DNA of 34,256 bases from Parcubacteria bacterium SG8_24 (GTDB lineage Bacteria; Patescibacteriota; Patescibacteriia; SG8-24), in assembly GCA_001303185.1 (NCBI GenBank), contig LJNP01000004.1, forward strand, positions 1 to 34,256, given 5' to 3'. Shown piece by piece: positions 8,821 through 17,358 of the stretch (position 1 is the stretch's first letter; each line of letters opens with the position of its first letter). The notes below the pieces were generated by a model. The model saw only the letters and a program-made list of their open reading frames with translations. It made no database searches and was not told the origin of the DNA. Both the position numbers and the translations under genes were made by a program.

Positions 8821-9879
8821 ATGGACGGAATCAGCCAATTGAACGGTCTGTTGTCGCAGAATACGGGCCGGGATTATCTCATCGCCCTAGTCGTCTTCCT
8901 GGCGATGAACCTGGTGCTCAAGGGCCTCCAGCTTTTCGTCATTTCCCGCATCCATAAGCTGACCAAGCGGACCAAGACCGAGCTCGACGACACTTTCATC
9001 GGGATACTGCGTGATATCAGGCCGCCTTTCTACGTCCTGGTATCGCTTTATGTCGCCACCCAAGGCCTCGTCATGCCGGAGATCCTGGAGCGTCTGGTCG
9101 GCATCGGTTTCGCTTTCGTCCTGATGTACGAGGTCATCCGGACCGGCGCCACCCTGACCGATTATTTCCTGCAGCGGTATATGGGTCGGGCCGAAGAGGG
9201 GGAGGAACTGCAGCGGAAGTCCATCATCAACGTGGTGAACGTGGTGATACGCATCGCGCTATGGGTCTTGGGTATCACCATAGTCTTGGCCAACATCGGC
9301 ATCGACGTGACCTCGTTCGTGGCCAGTCTGGGTATCGGCGGCATCGCCGTGGCTCTGGCCGCCCAGAACATCCTGAGCGACATCTTCAGCGCTTTTTCCA
9401 TCTATCTGGACAAGCCGTTCCAGGTCGGTGATTTCATCGTCGTCGGAGGGGACCGGGGCACGGTCGAACGGATCGGGCTCAAGACGACCAGGTTGCGCAC
9501 CCTGCAAGGAGAACAGCTGATCATCTCTAACCGGGAACTCACTTCGGCCCGGGTCCAGAATTTCGAGCATATGGACCGCCGGCGGATCGATTTCAGTCTG
9601 GGTGTCGTCTACGGCACGGCGCAGGAGAAGCTGGAGCGTATTCCGGACATGATCAGGCAGATACTGGCCAGTATCGACAAGGCCGAACTCGATCGGTGTC
9701 ATTTCGTCAAGTTCAACGATTCCTGCCTGGATTTCGAGGTGGTCTTCTATGTCGATACCGCCGACTACAACGAGTACATGGACATCCGGCAGCGACTGAA
9801 CCTGGAGATCTACCGGAGATTCGGGGAAGAGGGAATCGAGTTCGCCTACCCGACACAGACCATATTTTTGAACCGCTGA
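8821..9879 (+). CDS. MscS-family mechanosensitive channel
   Basis: NIGIDVTSFVASLGIGGIAVALAAQNILSDIFSAFSIYLDKPFQVGDFI. Confidence 0.93.
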   Translation: MDGISQLNGLLSQNTGRDYLIALVVFLAMNLVLKGLQLFVISRIHKLTKRTKTELDDTFIGILRDIRPPFYVLVSLYVATQGLVMPEILERLVGIGFAFVLMYEVIRTGATLTDYFLQRYMGRAEEGEELQRKSIINVVNVVIRIALWVLGITIVLANIGIDVTSFVASLGIGGIAVALAAQNILSDIFSAFSIYLDKPFQVGDFIVVGGDRGTVERIGLKTTRLRTLQGEQLIISNRELTSARVQNFEHMDRRRIDFSLGVVYGTAQEKLERIPDMIRQILASIDKAELDRCHFVKFNDSCLDFEVVFYVDTADYNEYMDIRQRLNLEIYRRFGEEGIEFAYPTQTIFLNR

Positions 9880-9893
9880 AGGACGTATGGGCG

Positions 9894-9924
9894 GGGCCGT
9901 GAGATGAGATTGCGGCCCTTTTTT
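9894..9924 (+). terminator. intrinsic terminator
   Basis: GGGCCG-13 nt-CGGCCC followed by T6. Confidence 0.75.
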
Positions 9925-9965
9925 GATACGGTTCCTGGTCGGCACCGCCTTGTGATATCCTGACC

Positions 9966-11486
9966 TTGGATCATATGAATCCGGAAAGCAGGGAAAACAG
10001 ACCGCCCGACATCAGTGAGCTCCTGACCAGGGATGCCCGTTTCGATTTCATCCGAGAGTCGAAAGAGAGGCTGCCGGAGGCCGAATGGTATCTCGTCGGC
10101 GGCGCCGTCCGCGACCACCTGCTGGGGCGTCCGGCCGGCAAGGATTTCGATTTCGTCATCCGACGGGCCTCGCTCGATGACCTCGCCTCTCTGCTGGGGC
10201 GGCGAGGCAGGGTCGATCTGGTCGGTCGCAATTTCGGCGTCCTGAAGTTCGTGCCTCAGGGCCTGGAGGGGGAGGAGCCGATCGATATAGCCTGGCCCCG
10301 CACCGAGATCGCCGGCGGCAGCGGCGGTTACCGCGACTTCGACGTACAGTCGGACCCCGACCTTCCTTTGGAAGACGACCTGCAGAGGCGCGATTTCACC
10401 ATGAATGCCATGGCCTGGGACGTCGGCCGGTCCCGGTTGGTCGATCCGCATCATGGTCAGGCCGACCTGGAGCGCCGCCTGATCAGGGCGGTCGGCGAAC
10501 CCCGGGACCGTTTCCGGGAGGATTATTCGCGGATACTGCGTGCCATGCGTTTCGCCTGCCAGCTGGGCTTCCGGATAGAGGAGGGGACCTGGAAGGCGAT
10601 CCGGGAGATGGTGTCGCATCTTGATGATACGCGCGAGGTCGACGGGAAGATCGAGCGGGTCGTCCCTTACGAGACCGTCTCGCGGGAACTGCTCAAGGCC
10701 CTGGCCGCCGATTCGAAAGAGTCGGTCCGTCTATGGGAAGAGAGCGGGGCGTTGTTCCGCCTGTTCCCGGAACTCGATGACTTGAGATACTGCCCACAGT
10801 CTCCGGAGCGTCCCGCGGGCAGCACCGTCTGGGAACATACCAGGTCGGCCGTGGCACACCTGTCCGGTCCGGGATTCGACCGGATGTTCCCCGGCGAGAA
10901 GCCCGAGGTCAGGACGGTCCTGGCGGTCTTGTTCCACGGACTGGGACGTGTTCAGACCGGACCGTTCGGCATCCCGTCCGGGGACCGACCGGTATCCGAG
11001 AGCGCGGGGGCCCAAGCGGTCCGGTCGCTCGCTCGCCGCTTGCGTTTCTCGAGCGTGCCCGGCCTCGGGGTGTCACGGGATGATTTGGCCTGGCTGGTCG
11101 AACATCACCGCCTGCCCGGCCAGATAGATGTGGGGGCGGCACGGCACACGCTGCTGGAAAGGCTGTTCCTGGACGATCGGCGGAAGGGACGGGCCTTGTT
11201 GCATGCGGGTTTCGCCATTGCCGCCGCTGCGGATGTCGGCAGGGAAGAGGCGTTGGCCAACCTGTGCCGCCTTCAGGAGAAGGTCATCGACCTGGAAAGG
11301 CTGGCTCAGGACGGAGGTCCGGCCTCTGGCCGCCTCCTTTCCGGACGGCAGGTCATGGAGGTCGCCGGCATCGGTCCGGGTCCGGAGGTGGGGCGCTTGC
11401 TCGAGGAACTGCGCGAGGCGCAGCTGCGCGGCGAGGTGACCACGATCGAGGAGGCCCAGGAACTGCTGCGCCGACTCGGGGACTGA
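9966..11486 (+). CDS. cca: CCA tRNA nucleotidyltransferase/poly(A) polymerase family protein
   Basis: WYLVGGAVRDHLLGRPAGKDFDFVI, RRDFTMNAMAWD, EDYSRILRAMRFACQLGF; C-terminal HD-like region. Confidence 0.88.
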   Translation: MDHMNPESRENRPPDISELLTRDARFDFIRESKERLPEAEWYLVGGAVRDHLLGRPAGKDFDFVIRRASLDDLASLLGRRGRVDLVGRNFGVLKFVPQGLEGEEPIDIAWPRTEIAGGSGGYRDFDVQSDPDLPLEDDLQRRDFTMNAMAWDVGRSRLVDPHHGQADLERRLIRAVGEPRDRFREDYSRILRAMRFACQLGFRIEEGTWKAIREMVSHLDDTREVDGKIERVVPYETVSRELLKALAADSKESVRLWEESGALFRLFPELDDLRYCPQSPERPAGSTVWEHTRSAVAHLSGPGFDRMFPGEKPEVRTVLAVLFHGLGRVQTGPFGIPSGDRPVSESAGAQAVRSLARRLRFSSVPGLGVSRDDLAWLVEHHRLPGQIDVGAARHTLLERLFLDDRRKGRALLHAGFAIAAAADVGREEALANLCRLQEKVIDLERLAQDGGPASGRLLSGRQVMEVAGIGPGPEVGRLLEELREAQLRGEVTTIEEAQELLRRLGD

Positions 11487-11522
11487 GTCCAGGACCCGAC
11501 AGGCTTACGCCAGACGATGTAA

Positions 11523-11546
11523 AGAGCGCCCCCTAGGGGGCGCTCT
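11523..11546. terminator. hairpin between convergent genes (24-bp perfect palindrome)
   Basis: AGAGCGCCCCCTAGGGGGCGCTCT; no strong U-run. Confidence 0.5.
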
Positions 11547-11576
11547 GTCGTATCGTTCAACGGGGTCGGGTCGGTA

Positions 11577-11927
11577 TCATTTGCGTTTGGCGCGACCCGG
11601 GGCCTTCTTCGGTTTTTGCATCACCTCGCGGACGTCTTTCCAGGAACCCTTGAGTTCGGCCTTCATCTCCTTGAGTTCGGCGCTGGAGAGGTCTTTCATG
11701 CCGCGGTATTCCGCTACCGTGGCGTCCACGATCTTGTCGAACGAGGCCTTGCTGAGCTTGCCGAGGCTCTTGGCATGCTTGACGACGCGGTTCATGGTCC
11801 GGTCAGCGACCTTCTGGAGCGCTGCCTTCTTCCGCTGCGCCCGCTTGTCTTTCATGATGTAGGAACCCACCGCGTAGAGTACCGCTCCGGCGGCGAGACC
11901 TTTGACCAGTTTTTTTCCGGCTCCCAT
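11577..11927 (-). CDS. small basic hypothetical protein with N-terminal TM helix
   Basis: 116-aa ORF; KGLAAGAVLYAVGSYIM then Lys/Arg-rich region. Confidence 0.65.
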   Translation of the reverse strand: MGAGKKLVKGLAAGAVLYAVGSYIMKDKRAQRKKAALQKVADRTMNRVVKHAKSLGKLSKASFDKIVDATVAEYRGMKDLSSAELKEMKAELKGSWKDVREVMQKPKKAPGRAKRK

Positions 11928-11995
11928 AGGATGATCCGTCGATTATGACTTATCTGATGTGTATCATAGCACATCCCGGCACCGGACGTCATCAG

Positions 11996-12018
11996 AAAAG
12001 ACCTCCGGACAGGAGGTC
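11996..12018 (-). terminator. intrinsic terminator overlapping stop codon (12017-12019)
   Basis: GACCTCC-GGACA-GGAGGTC with T4 on minus strand. Confidence 0.7.
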
Positions 12019-12394
12019 AGACCAGGGCACAGGAGGCCAATTGAAGGACGCGCTTCGCCTGAAGGGGGGTCATGTGGTCGATGACGAATCTTTCCAGGCT
12101 GAGGATATCCTCCTCCGGCAGGTCCTCGTAGATGACGTGCAGGCACTCGTGCACCAGGATGGGGATGATGTCCTTCCGGAAATCGACCACGATCTCCGGC
12201 GTCTCCCGGAGTACCTCGTCGATCGTGCCGACACTGTTCACGGGGATGCCGTAGCGTCGGCAGGCGGCCTCGTCGCTCTCGAGTCGGGTCAGGCGGACGC
12301 GCCAGTCACTCGAGTTGAGCACCTCGTAGATGCGGCACATCAGCCGGTAGAGCCTTTGCCGTTGCGGCGCGGGCAAGGTCCGTTTTTCGTCCAT
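12017..12394 (-). CDS. small HExxH-like putative zinc-metallopeptidase domain protein
   Basis: From ATG 12394 (alternative 12448): ...IIPILVHECLHVIYEDLPEEDILSLERFV; the rest of the 334-aa ORF upstream looks non-coding. Confidence 0.65.
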   Translation of the reverse strand: MDEKRTLPAPQRQRLYRLMCRIYEVLNSSDWRVRLTRLESDEAACRRYGIPVNSVGTIDEVLRETPEIVVDFRKDIIPILVHECLHVIYEDLPEEDILSLERFVIDHMTPLQAKRVLQLASCALV

Positions 12395-12508
12395 GTCGCC
12401 TCTCGCTCCCGCCTCGGCGGCCTCGGGTGATAAGGAACACGCCTTCATCATCGCAGAGCCGTCCGGTTGTGGCAACCGAGATACCATTGCCTTGAGGGCC
12501 GGCGGCGC

Positions 12509-12841
12509 ATGACGTATACTTTTCCCTGTCCTATGGAATCGATCAGCAAAGAGGTCGCTGCCGCCTATCTCCGTGACGTCGATCCGCCGTGGAAGGCTTT
12601 CTGGTTCCACATGTACCGGGTGGCCCGTAACCTCAAGGAATTCGCGGCGGGCCTCGAGACCATCAGCGATGATGTCTTCCGGTATCACGTGGACGGACAG
12701 AAGAACGACCTGTCCCGATGGGTACAGGAGGTGGTCGGCGACAGCGTCCTGGCCCGGCGGCTCGATACGGTCCGGGATCAGCAGGAGGCGGCGCGTCTGG
12801 TACAGGAGCGGGTCACCACCCTCGAGACGGCGCTCAAGTGA
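12509..12841 (+). CDS. small protein, DUF5752-like
   Basis: AFWFHMYRVARNLKEFAAGLETISDDVFRYHVDGQKNDLSRWVQEVVGDSVLARRL pattern. Confidence 0.65.
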   Translation: MTYTFPCPMESISKEVAAAYLRDVDPPWKAFWFHMYRVARNLKEFAAGLETISDDVFRYHVDGQKNDLSRWVQEVVGDSVLARRLDTVRDQQEAARLVQERVTTLETALK

Positions 12842-12907
12842 TCGGGTTGCCGGTATCCGGCGCATCGGGTAAGATGGACCCAGTGGGAAATCATACAGGC
12901 GGTAGTT

Positions 12908-13057
12908 ATGATATGCACCGTCTGCGACCACGAGCACGAGGAAGACGGCACCTGCCAATGCGGCTGCCAGGCGGAGCTGGAGCTCGAGCAGTTCTGCCCG
13001 TTGTGCGGTCACCTCGAACACGACGGTCGCGAGTGCAAATGCGGCTGCCTCGGCTAG
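12908..13057 (+). CDS. 49-aa duplicated Cys/His metal-binding microprotein (not in ORF track)
   Basis: MICTVCDHEHEEDGTCQCGCQAELELEQFCPLCGHLEHDGRECKCGCLG*; two CxxCxH...CxCxC units with exact 27-residue offset. Confidence 0.75.
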   Translation: MICTVCDHEHEEDGTCQCGCQAELELEQFCPLCGHLEHDGRECKCGCLG

Positions 13058-13201
13058 CCGGCACCGATAACATCGTACAAGTTCCCCACCCGACGGCGCT
13101 GTCGGTCAGTTCCGTTTTTTGTTTGTCTGGGCCGGACCGGCCGCCGACTTGAAGGCGCCGGGGCGGACATGGTAAAGTCACGTTCCTGAACGTTTGTATC
13201 T

Positions 13202-13780
13202 ATGGGCAAGGAGATAGTCTTCGACATCGAGACCAGCAACAGTTTCGCCGACGTCGGCCGTTACGATCCGAGCCTGCTCAAGGTATCGTTGGTCGGCGTG
13301 TACAGTTACGACACCGATACTTACGAGACCTTCCTGGAGCCCGACCTGCCGCGTCTCTGGAGGATATTCGAGAATGCCGACCGCATCATCGGGTATAACA
13401 TCCTGGGCTTCGATTACCCGGTCCTGAACACCTACTATCCGGGCGATCTCACCCGCTTCCGTTCACTCGACCTGCTCAAGGAGATAGAGGGTCAGCTGGG
13501 TTTCCGGATCAAGTTGGATAATGTCGCCCAGACCTCATTAGGTGTCGGCAAGACCGGCGACGGCCTTCAGGCGATCGAGTTCTTCCGGAGGGGCGAGATC
13601 GAAAAGCTGAAGGAGTACTGCCTGCAGGACGTGAAGGTCACCAAAGAGGTCTATGAGTTCGGTCTGGAGAACGGTTTCGTGAAATTCAGGGAGAGGAGCG
13701 GGGAAGAGGTGAAGGTACCCGTGGATTTCGCCCTGAAGGAGGACCGGGTCCGGCCGGTTAACCTGACGATGCCGTTCTAG
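13202..13780 (+). CDS. RNase H-like/DEDD 3'-5' exonuclease family protein
   Basis: IVFDIETSNSF, IIGYNILGFDYPVL, LKEYCLQDVKVTKEVYEFG. Confidence 0.8.
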   Translation: MGKEIVFDIETSNSFADVGRYDPSLLKVSLVGVYSYDTDTYETFLEPDLPRLWRIFENADRIIGYNILGFDYPVLNTYYPGDLTRFRSLDLLKEIEGQLGFRIKLDNVAQTSLGVGKTGDGLQAIEFFRRGEIEKLKEYCLQDVKVTKEVYEFGLENGFVKFRERSGEEVKVPVDFALKEDRVRPVNLTMPF

Positions 13781-13876
13781 GGCCGGGGCCGGATCGGGGA
13801 AGAGGGGAGTTCGGTCACGGGCCAGCGGAGACAAGCACGCGGGGCCCGTACGGAGAGCCGTCATTTAAGGGCTTGT

Positions 13877-13903
13877 CGAGTGATACCTTCACTCGCTTTT
13901 TTT
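13877..13903 (+). terminator. intrinsic terminator
   Basis: CGAGTG-ATACCTT-CACTCG-C-T7. Confidence 0.8.
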
Positions 13904-13929
13904 CACTCGGTTAAGTTGTCCACAATTTG

Positions 13930-13978
13930 ATACAATATCTTGTGGTAGAATCAGAAAAAGGAATACAATATATAGTAT
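13930..13978 (+). promoter_or_regulatory. tandem NrdR-box-like sites overlapping the nrdJ promoter
   Basis: ATACAATATCTTGTGG (13930-13945) and ATACAATATATAGTAT (13963-13978), 33 bp apart; candidate -35 TTGTGG 13940, -10 TACAAT 13964, 18-bp spacer. Confidence 0.7.
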
Positions 13979-14011
13979 AAATATTTATTTCGATTTTAAG
14001 ACATATCGTCT

Positions 14012-17000
14012 ATGTACGGAGCCGTTCCCGCCAAAAGGGCAGATGCACTATCCGGTCAGACCGATGAGACCAGGCGCATAGTGTCGAGTATCCTGGAGCA
14101 GATCCCGGATTTGCTTAGGGTCAAGCGGGTGCGGAAACCTGACGGGTCGACGGTCGATTTCGCTTCGGAGAAGATCGGTCTCTCTTTCTCTCGGGCTTTA
14201 GACGGCGTGGGTATCGATGACAGTGCCCTGCTGGCCAGGTGTACCCATCAGGCGTTGATGCGGTTGGATCGCGAATTCGACGGGCATACCGTACCGACCA
14301 CCGACGATATCGCCCGGATCATCGCTCTGGTCCTGCTCGACAACAACCTGCATTTCGCGGTCAAGTCCTATCTGGATCGGCGGGGCGCTCCGATCCGGCA
14401 GGCGTCACAGGCGACCGGTCCCGGCCTGCGGTTGGAGAGGGTGTTCTCGTACGACGGTACGCATCCGTTCGACGGGATCGAGTGGGAGATCAGGGATGCG
14501 GTACTGACCGACGCTCAGGGCCAGAAGGTGTTCGAACAGCGGGGCGTCGAAGTCCCCAAGTCCTGGAGCCAGAGTGCGACGAACATCGTCGCCTCCAAGT
14601 ATTTCCGCGGTGAGTTGGGGAAGCCGGAGCGGGAGAGTTCCGTCCGGCAGATAGTCTCACGGGTGGCCAAGACGATAGCCGATCACGGTCGGGCCAGCGG
14701 GTATTTCGCCTCCGCCACGGACGCCGACGTCTTCGAGGACGAACTGACGGCCATTCTGGTCGACCAACGTGCGGCCTTCAACAGTCCGGTCTGGTTCAAC
14801 GTGGGCGTGAACGTACGGCCGCAGTGTTCGGCCTGCTTCATCAATTCGGTCGACGACAACATGAGGTCCATCCTCAACCTGGCCGTGACCGAAGGGATGC
14901 TTTTCAAGTACGGGTCCGGTACCGGCTCGAACCTATCCCGGCTCCGCTCTTCGAGGGAGCGGCTGTCCAATTCCAGCGGCAAGTCTTCCGGCCCGGTCTC
15001 CTTCATGCGCGGCTATGACGCCTTCGCCGGCGTGATCAAATCCGGCGGCAAGACGCGTCGGGCCGCCAAGATGGTGATCCTGAACGCCGACCACCCCGAC
15101 ATCGAGGAATTCGTCACCTGCAAGGCCAGGGAGGAGCGCAAGGCCAAGACGCTGGTCGCCGCCGGCTACGACGGATCGATGGACGGCGAGGCGTACAGCT
15201 CCATTTTCTTTCAGAACGCCAACAACAGCGTGCGCGTCACCGATGAGTTCATGCGGGCCGTCATCGAGGACGGTGACTGGCAGACCAGGGCGATAACCAC
15301 CGGCGAGACGGTGGATACGGTACCGGCACGCCGGCTGATGCGCCGGATAGCCGAGGCCGCCTGGGAGTGCGGCGATCCGGGGATGCAGTTCGATACCACG
15401 GTCAACCGGTGGCACACTTCAGCGAATTCCGGACGGATCAACGCCTCGAATCCCTGTTCCGAATTCATGTTCCTTGACGACTCGGCCTGCAATCTGGCGT
15501 CGCTAAACCTGATGAAGTTCTACGATCCGGAGAAGGGTTTCGACGTCACCGGATTCCGCCAGGCGACCGAGGTGATGATCACGGCCATGGAGATAGTGGT
15601 GGGCCTGTCGAGCTATCCGACTCCGGCCATCGAGGAGAACAGTCACGGATTCCGGCCGCTGGGTATAGGCTACGCCAATCTCGGGGCCCTGCTCATGGCC
15701 CAGGGACTGGCCTATGATTCGGAAGAGGGCAGGAACTGTGCCGCTGCCGTCACGGCGCTTCTGTCCGGACTGGCCTATCGGCAGTCCGCCCGGCTGGCGG
15801 AGACGATGGGGCCGTTCCGCTATTACCAACTCAATGAACGACCCTTTCTCAAGGTGATTGGTCTGCACCGTGACCAGGCTTATGCCATCCCGGAGCAGGG
15901 GGTATCGCCCATAGTCCGTGAGGCCGCCCGGAGATCCTGGGACGAGGCGCTCGAAGCCGGCATGTCCCACGGTTACCGGAACGCCCAGGTGTCGCTGCTC
16001 GCGCCGACCGGAACGATCGGTTTCCTGATGGATTGCGATACTACCGGAATCGAGCCGGATATCGCCCTGGTCAAATACAAGTGGTTGGTCGGAGGCGGCC
16101 TGATGAAGATAGTCAACCGTACGGTCCGTTTCGCCCTGGACCGTCTCGGTTATGATGCCGATCAGGCGCAGGAGATCCTTGGGTATCTCGACCGGGAAGA
16201 GACGATTGAGGGGGCGCCGCATCTCAAGGAGGAGCACTTGCCGGTCTTTGACTGCGCCTTCCGGCCGGCCAAGGGGAGCCGCTCCATCAACTATATGGGT
16301 CATATCCGCATGATGGCCGCGGTGCAGCCACTGCTGTCCGGTGCGATATCCAAGACAGTCAACATGCCTCATGAGGCCACGGTCGAGGATGTCGAGAACG
16401 CCTATATCGAATCCTGGAAGACCGGACTTAAGGCGGTAGCCATTTACCGCGACGGCTCCAAGGGGCAACAGGTGCTGACGACGACGGCACAGAAGGACGG
16501 TGTGGCCGCCAACCCTGATGGTGGAGGGCGGGGCCAGCCGGACAGCGAACCGGCGGAGACAGCCACCGCAGCCAAACGCGAGGTCCGCGGGCCGCTGCGG
16601 CGGAGGATGCCCGACGAGCGGCGGTCCCTGACCCACAAGTTCAGCGTCGCCGGCCACCGCGGATATATCACGGTCGGGCTCTATGCCGATGGGACGCCCG
16701 GGGAGATATTCATCCGTATGGCTAAGGGCGGATCGGTCGTCTCCGGCCTGATGGATTCCTTCGCCACCTCGACCTCGATCGCCCTGCAATACGGCGTGCC
16801 TCTGCGGGTGCTGATCGACAAGTTCATCCATGTACGTTTCGAACCTTCAGGTTTCACCAACAATCCCAATATCCGGATCGCCAAGTCGATCGTCGATTAT
16901 ATCTTCAGGTGGTTGGCCATGAAGTTCCTGTCATCGGACGAACTGCACGCTATCGGCATCAACGCCGAAGCGCAGACTCTGGCCGAACAGGGTCAGGCCG

Positions 17001-17245
17001 ATGTCGACGCCTCCAACGAGGAGCGGTCTCGGGAAACCGAAGACGACGACGCAGGATCGGCCAAGCAGATGCACCTCGGCGAGACGCCGCAGGCGGCTGA
17101 AGGCGCCAGAACGGCCGATTCTTTGACCATGAGTTTCGACACCCAGTCGGACGCCCCGCCCTGCGATACCTGCGGGGCGATGATGGTCCGGAACGGGTCC
17201 TGCTACAAATGCCTGAACTGCGGTTCGACCAGCGGCTGTTCCTGA
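14012..17245 (+). CDS. nrdJ: vitamin B12-dependent (class II) ribonucleotide reductase
   Basis: N-terminal ATP-cone (KRVRKPDGSTVDFASEKIGLSFSRAL), NPCSEFMFLDDSACNLASLNLMKF, LAPTGTIGFLMDCDTTGIEPDIALVKYK, TSCPD-like region and C-terminal CDTCGAMMVRNGSCYKCLNCGSTSGCS. Confidence 0.96.
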   Translation: MYGAVPAKRADALSGQTDETRRIVSSILEQIPDLLRVKRVRKPDGSTVDFASEKIGLSFSRALDGVGIDDSALLARCTHQALMRLDREFDGHTVPTTDDIARIIALVLLDNNLHFAVKSYLDRRGAPIRQASQATGPGLRLERVFSYDGTHPFDGIEWEIRDAVLTDAQGQKVFEQRGVEVPKSWSQSATNIVASKYFRGELGKPERESSVRQIVSRVAKTIADHGRASGYFASATDADVFEDELTAILVDQRAAFNSPVWFNVGVNVRPQCSACFINSVDDNMRSILNLAVTEGMLFKYGSGTGSNLSRLRSSRERLSNSSGKSSGPVSFMRGYDAFAGVIKSGGKTRRAAKMVILNADHPDIEEFVTCKAREERKAKTLVAAGYDGSMDGEAYSSIFFQNANNSVRVTDEFMRAVIEDGDWQTRAITTGETVDTVPARRLMRRIAEAAWECGDPGMQFDTTVNRWHTSANSGRINASNPCSEFMFLDDSACNLASLNLMKFYDPEKGFDVTGFRQATEVMITAMEIVVGLSSYPTPAIEENSHGFRPLGIGYANLGALLMAQGLAYDSEEGRNCAAAVTALLSGLAYRQSARLAETMGPFRYYQLNERPFLKVIGLHRDQAYAIPEQGVSPIVREAARRSWDEALEAGMSHGYRNAQVSLLAPTGTIGFLMDCDTTGIEPDIALVKYKWLVGGGLMKIVNRTVRFALDRLGYDADQAQEILGYLDREETIEGAPHLKEEHLPVFDCAFRPAKGSRSINYMGHIRMMAAVQPLLSGAISKTVNMPHEATVEDVENAYIESWKTGLKAVAIYRDGSKGQQVLTTTAQKDGVAANPDGGGRGQPDSEPAETATAAKREVRGPLRRRMPDERRSLTHKFSVAGHRGYITVGLYADGTPGEIFIRMAKGGSVVSGLMDSFATSTSIALQYGVPLRVLIDKFIHVRFEPSGFTNNPNIRIAKSIVDYIFRWLAMKFLSSDELHAIGINAEAQTLAEQGQADVDASNEERSRETEDDDAGSAKQMHLGETPQAAEGARTADSLTMSFDTQSDAPPCDTCGAMMVRNGSCYKCLNCGSTSGCS

Positions 17246-17298
17246 ATTTCCCGATCAAAGCGCCTCTGTCCTGGTGCGGCCCAGCCGGGCCCCACCCG

Positions 17299-17328
17299 TT
17301 GCCCGACCTCGGGTCGGGGCGTTATAAT
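17299..17328 (+). promoter_or_regulatory. sigma70-like promoter of htrA with inverted repeat in the spacer
   Basis: TTGCCC-18 nt-TATAAT; CCCGACC-TCG-GGTCGGG between the boxes. Confidence 0.5.
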
Positions 17329-17358
17329 GTCCGCGGATGATTCCTAACCATCAAAGCC

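Noticed and set aside
12395-13021. N-terminal two-thirds of the 334-aa minus-strand ORF 12017-13021
   Set aside because: Overlaps two better plus-strand genes; likely real start is 12394 or 12448
13780-14012. Cobalamin riboswitch upstream of the B12-dependent nrdJ
   Set aside because: Looked for one; the ~230-nt gap shows a terminator and NrdR-like boxes but no B12-box-like conserved core
15503-16831. 442-aa antisense ORF inside nrdJ
   Set aside because: Shadow ORF from GC-rich codon usage; nrdJ on the opposite strand is unambiguous
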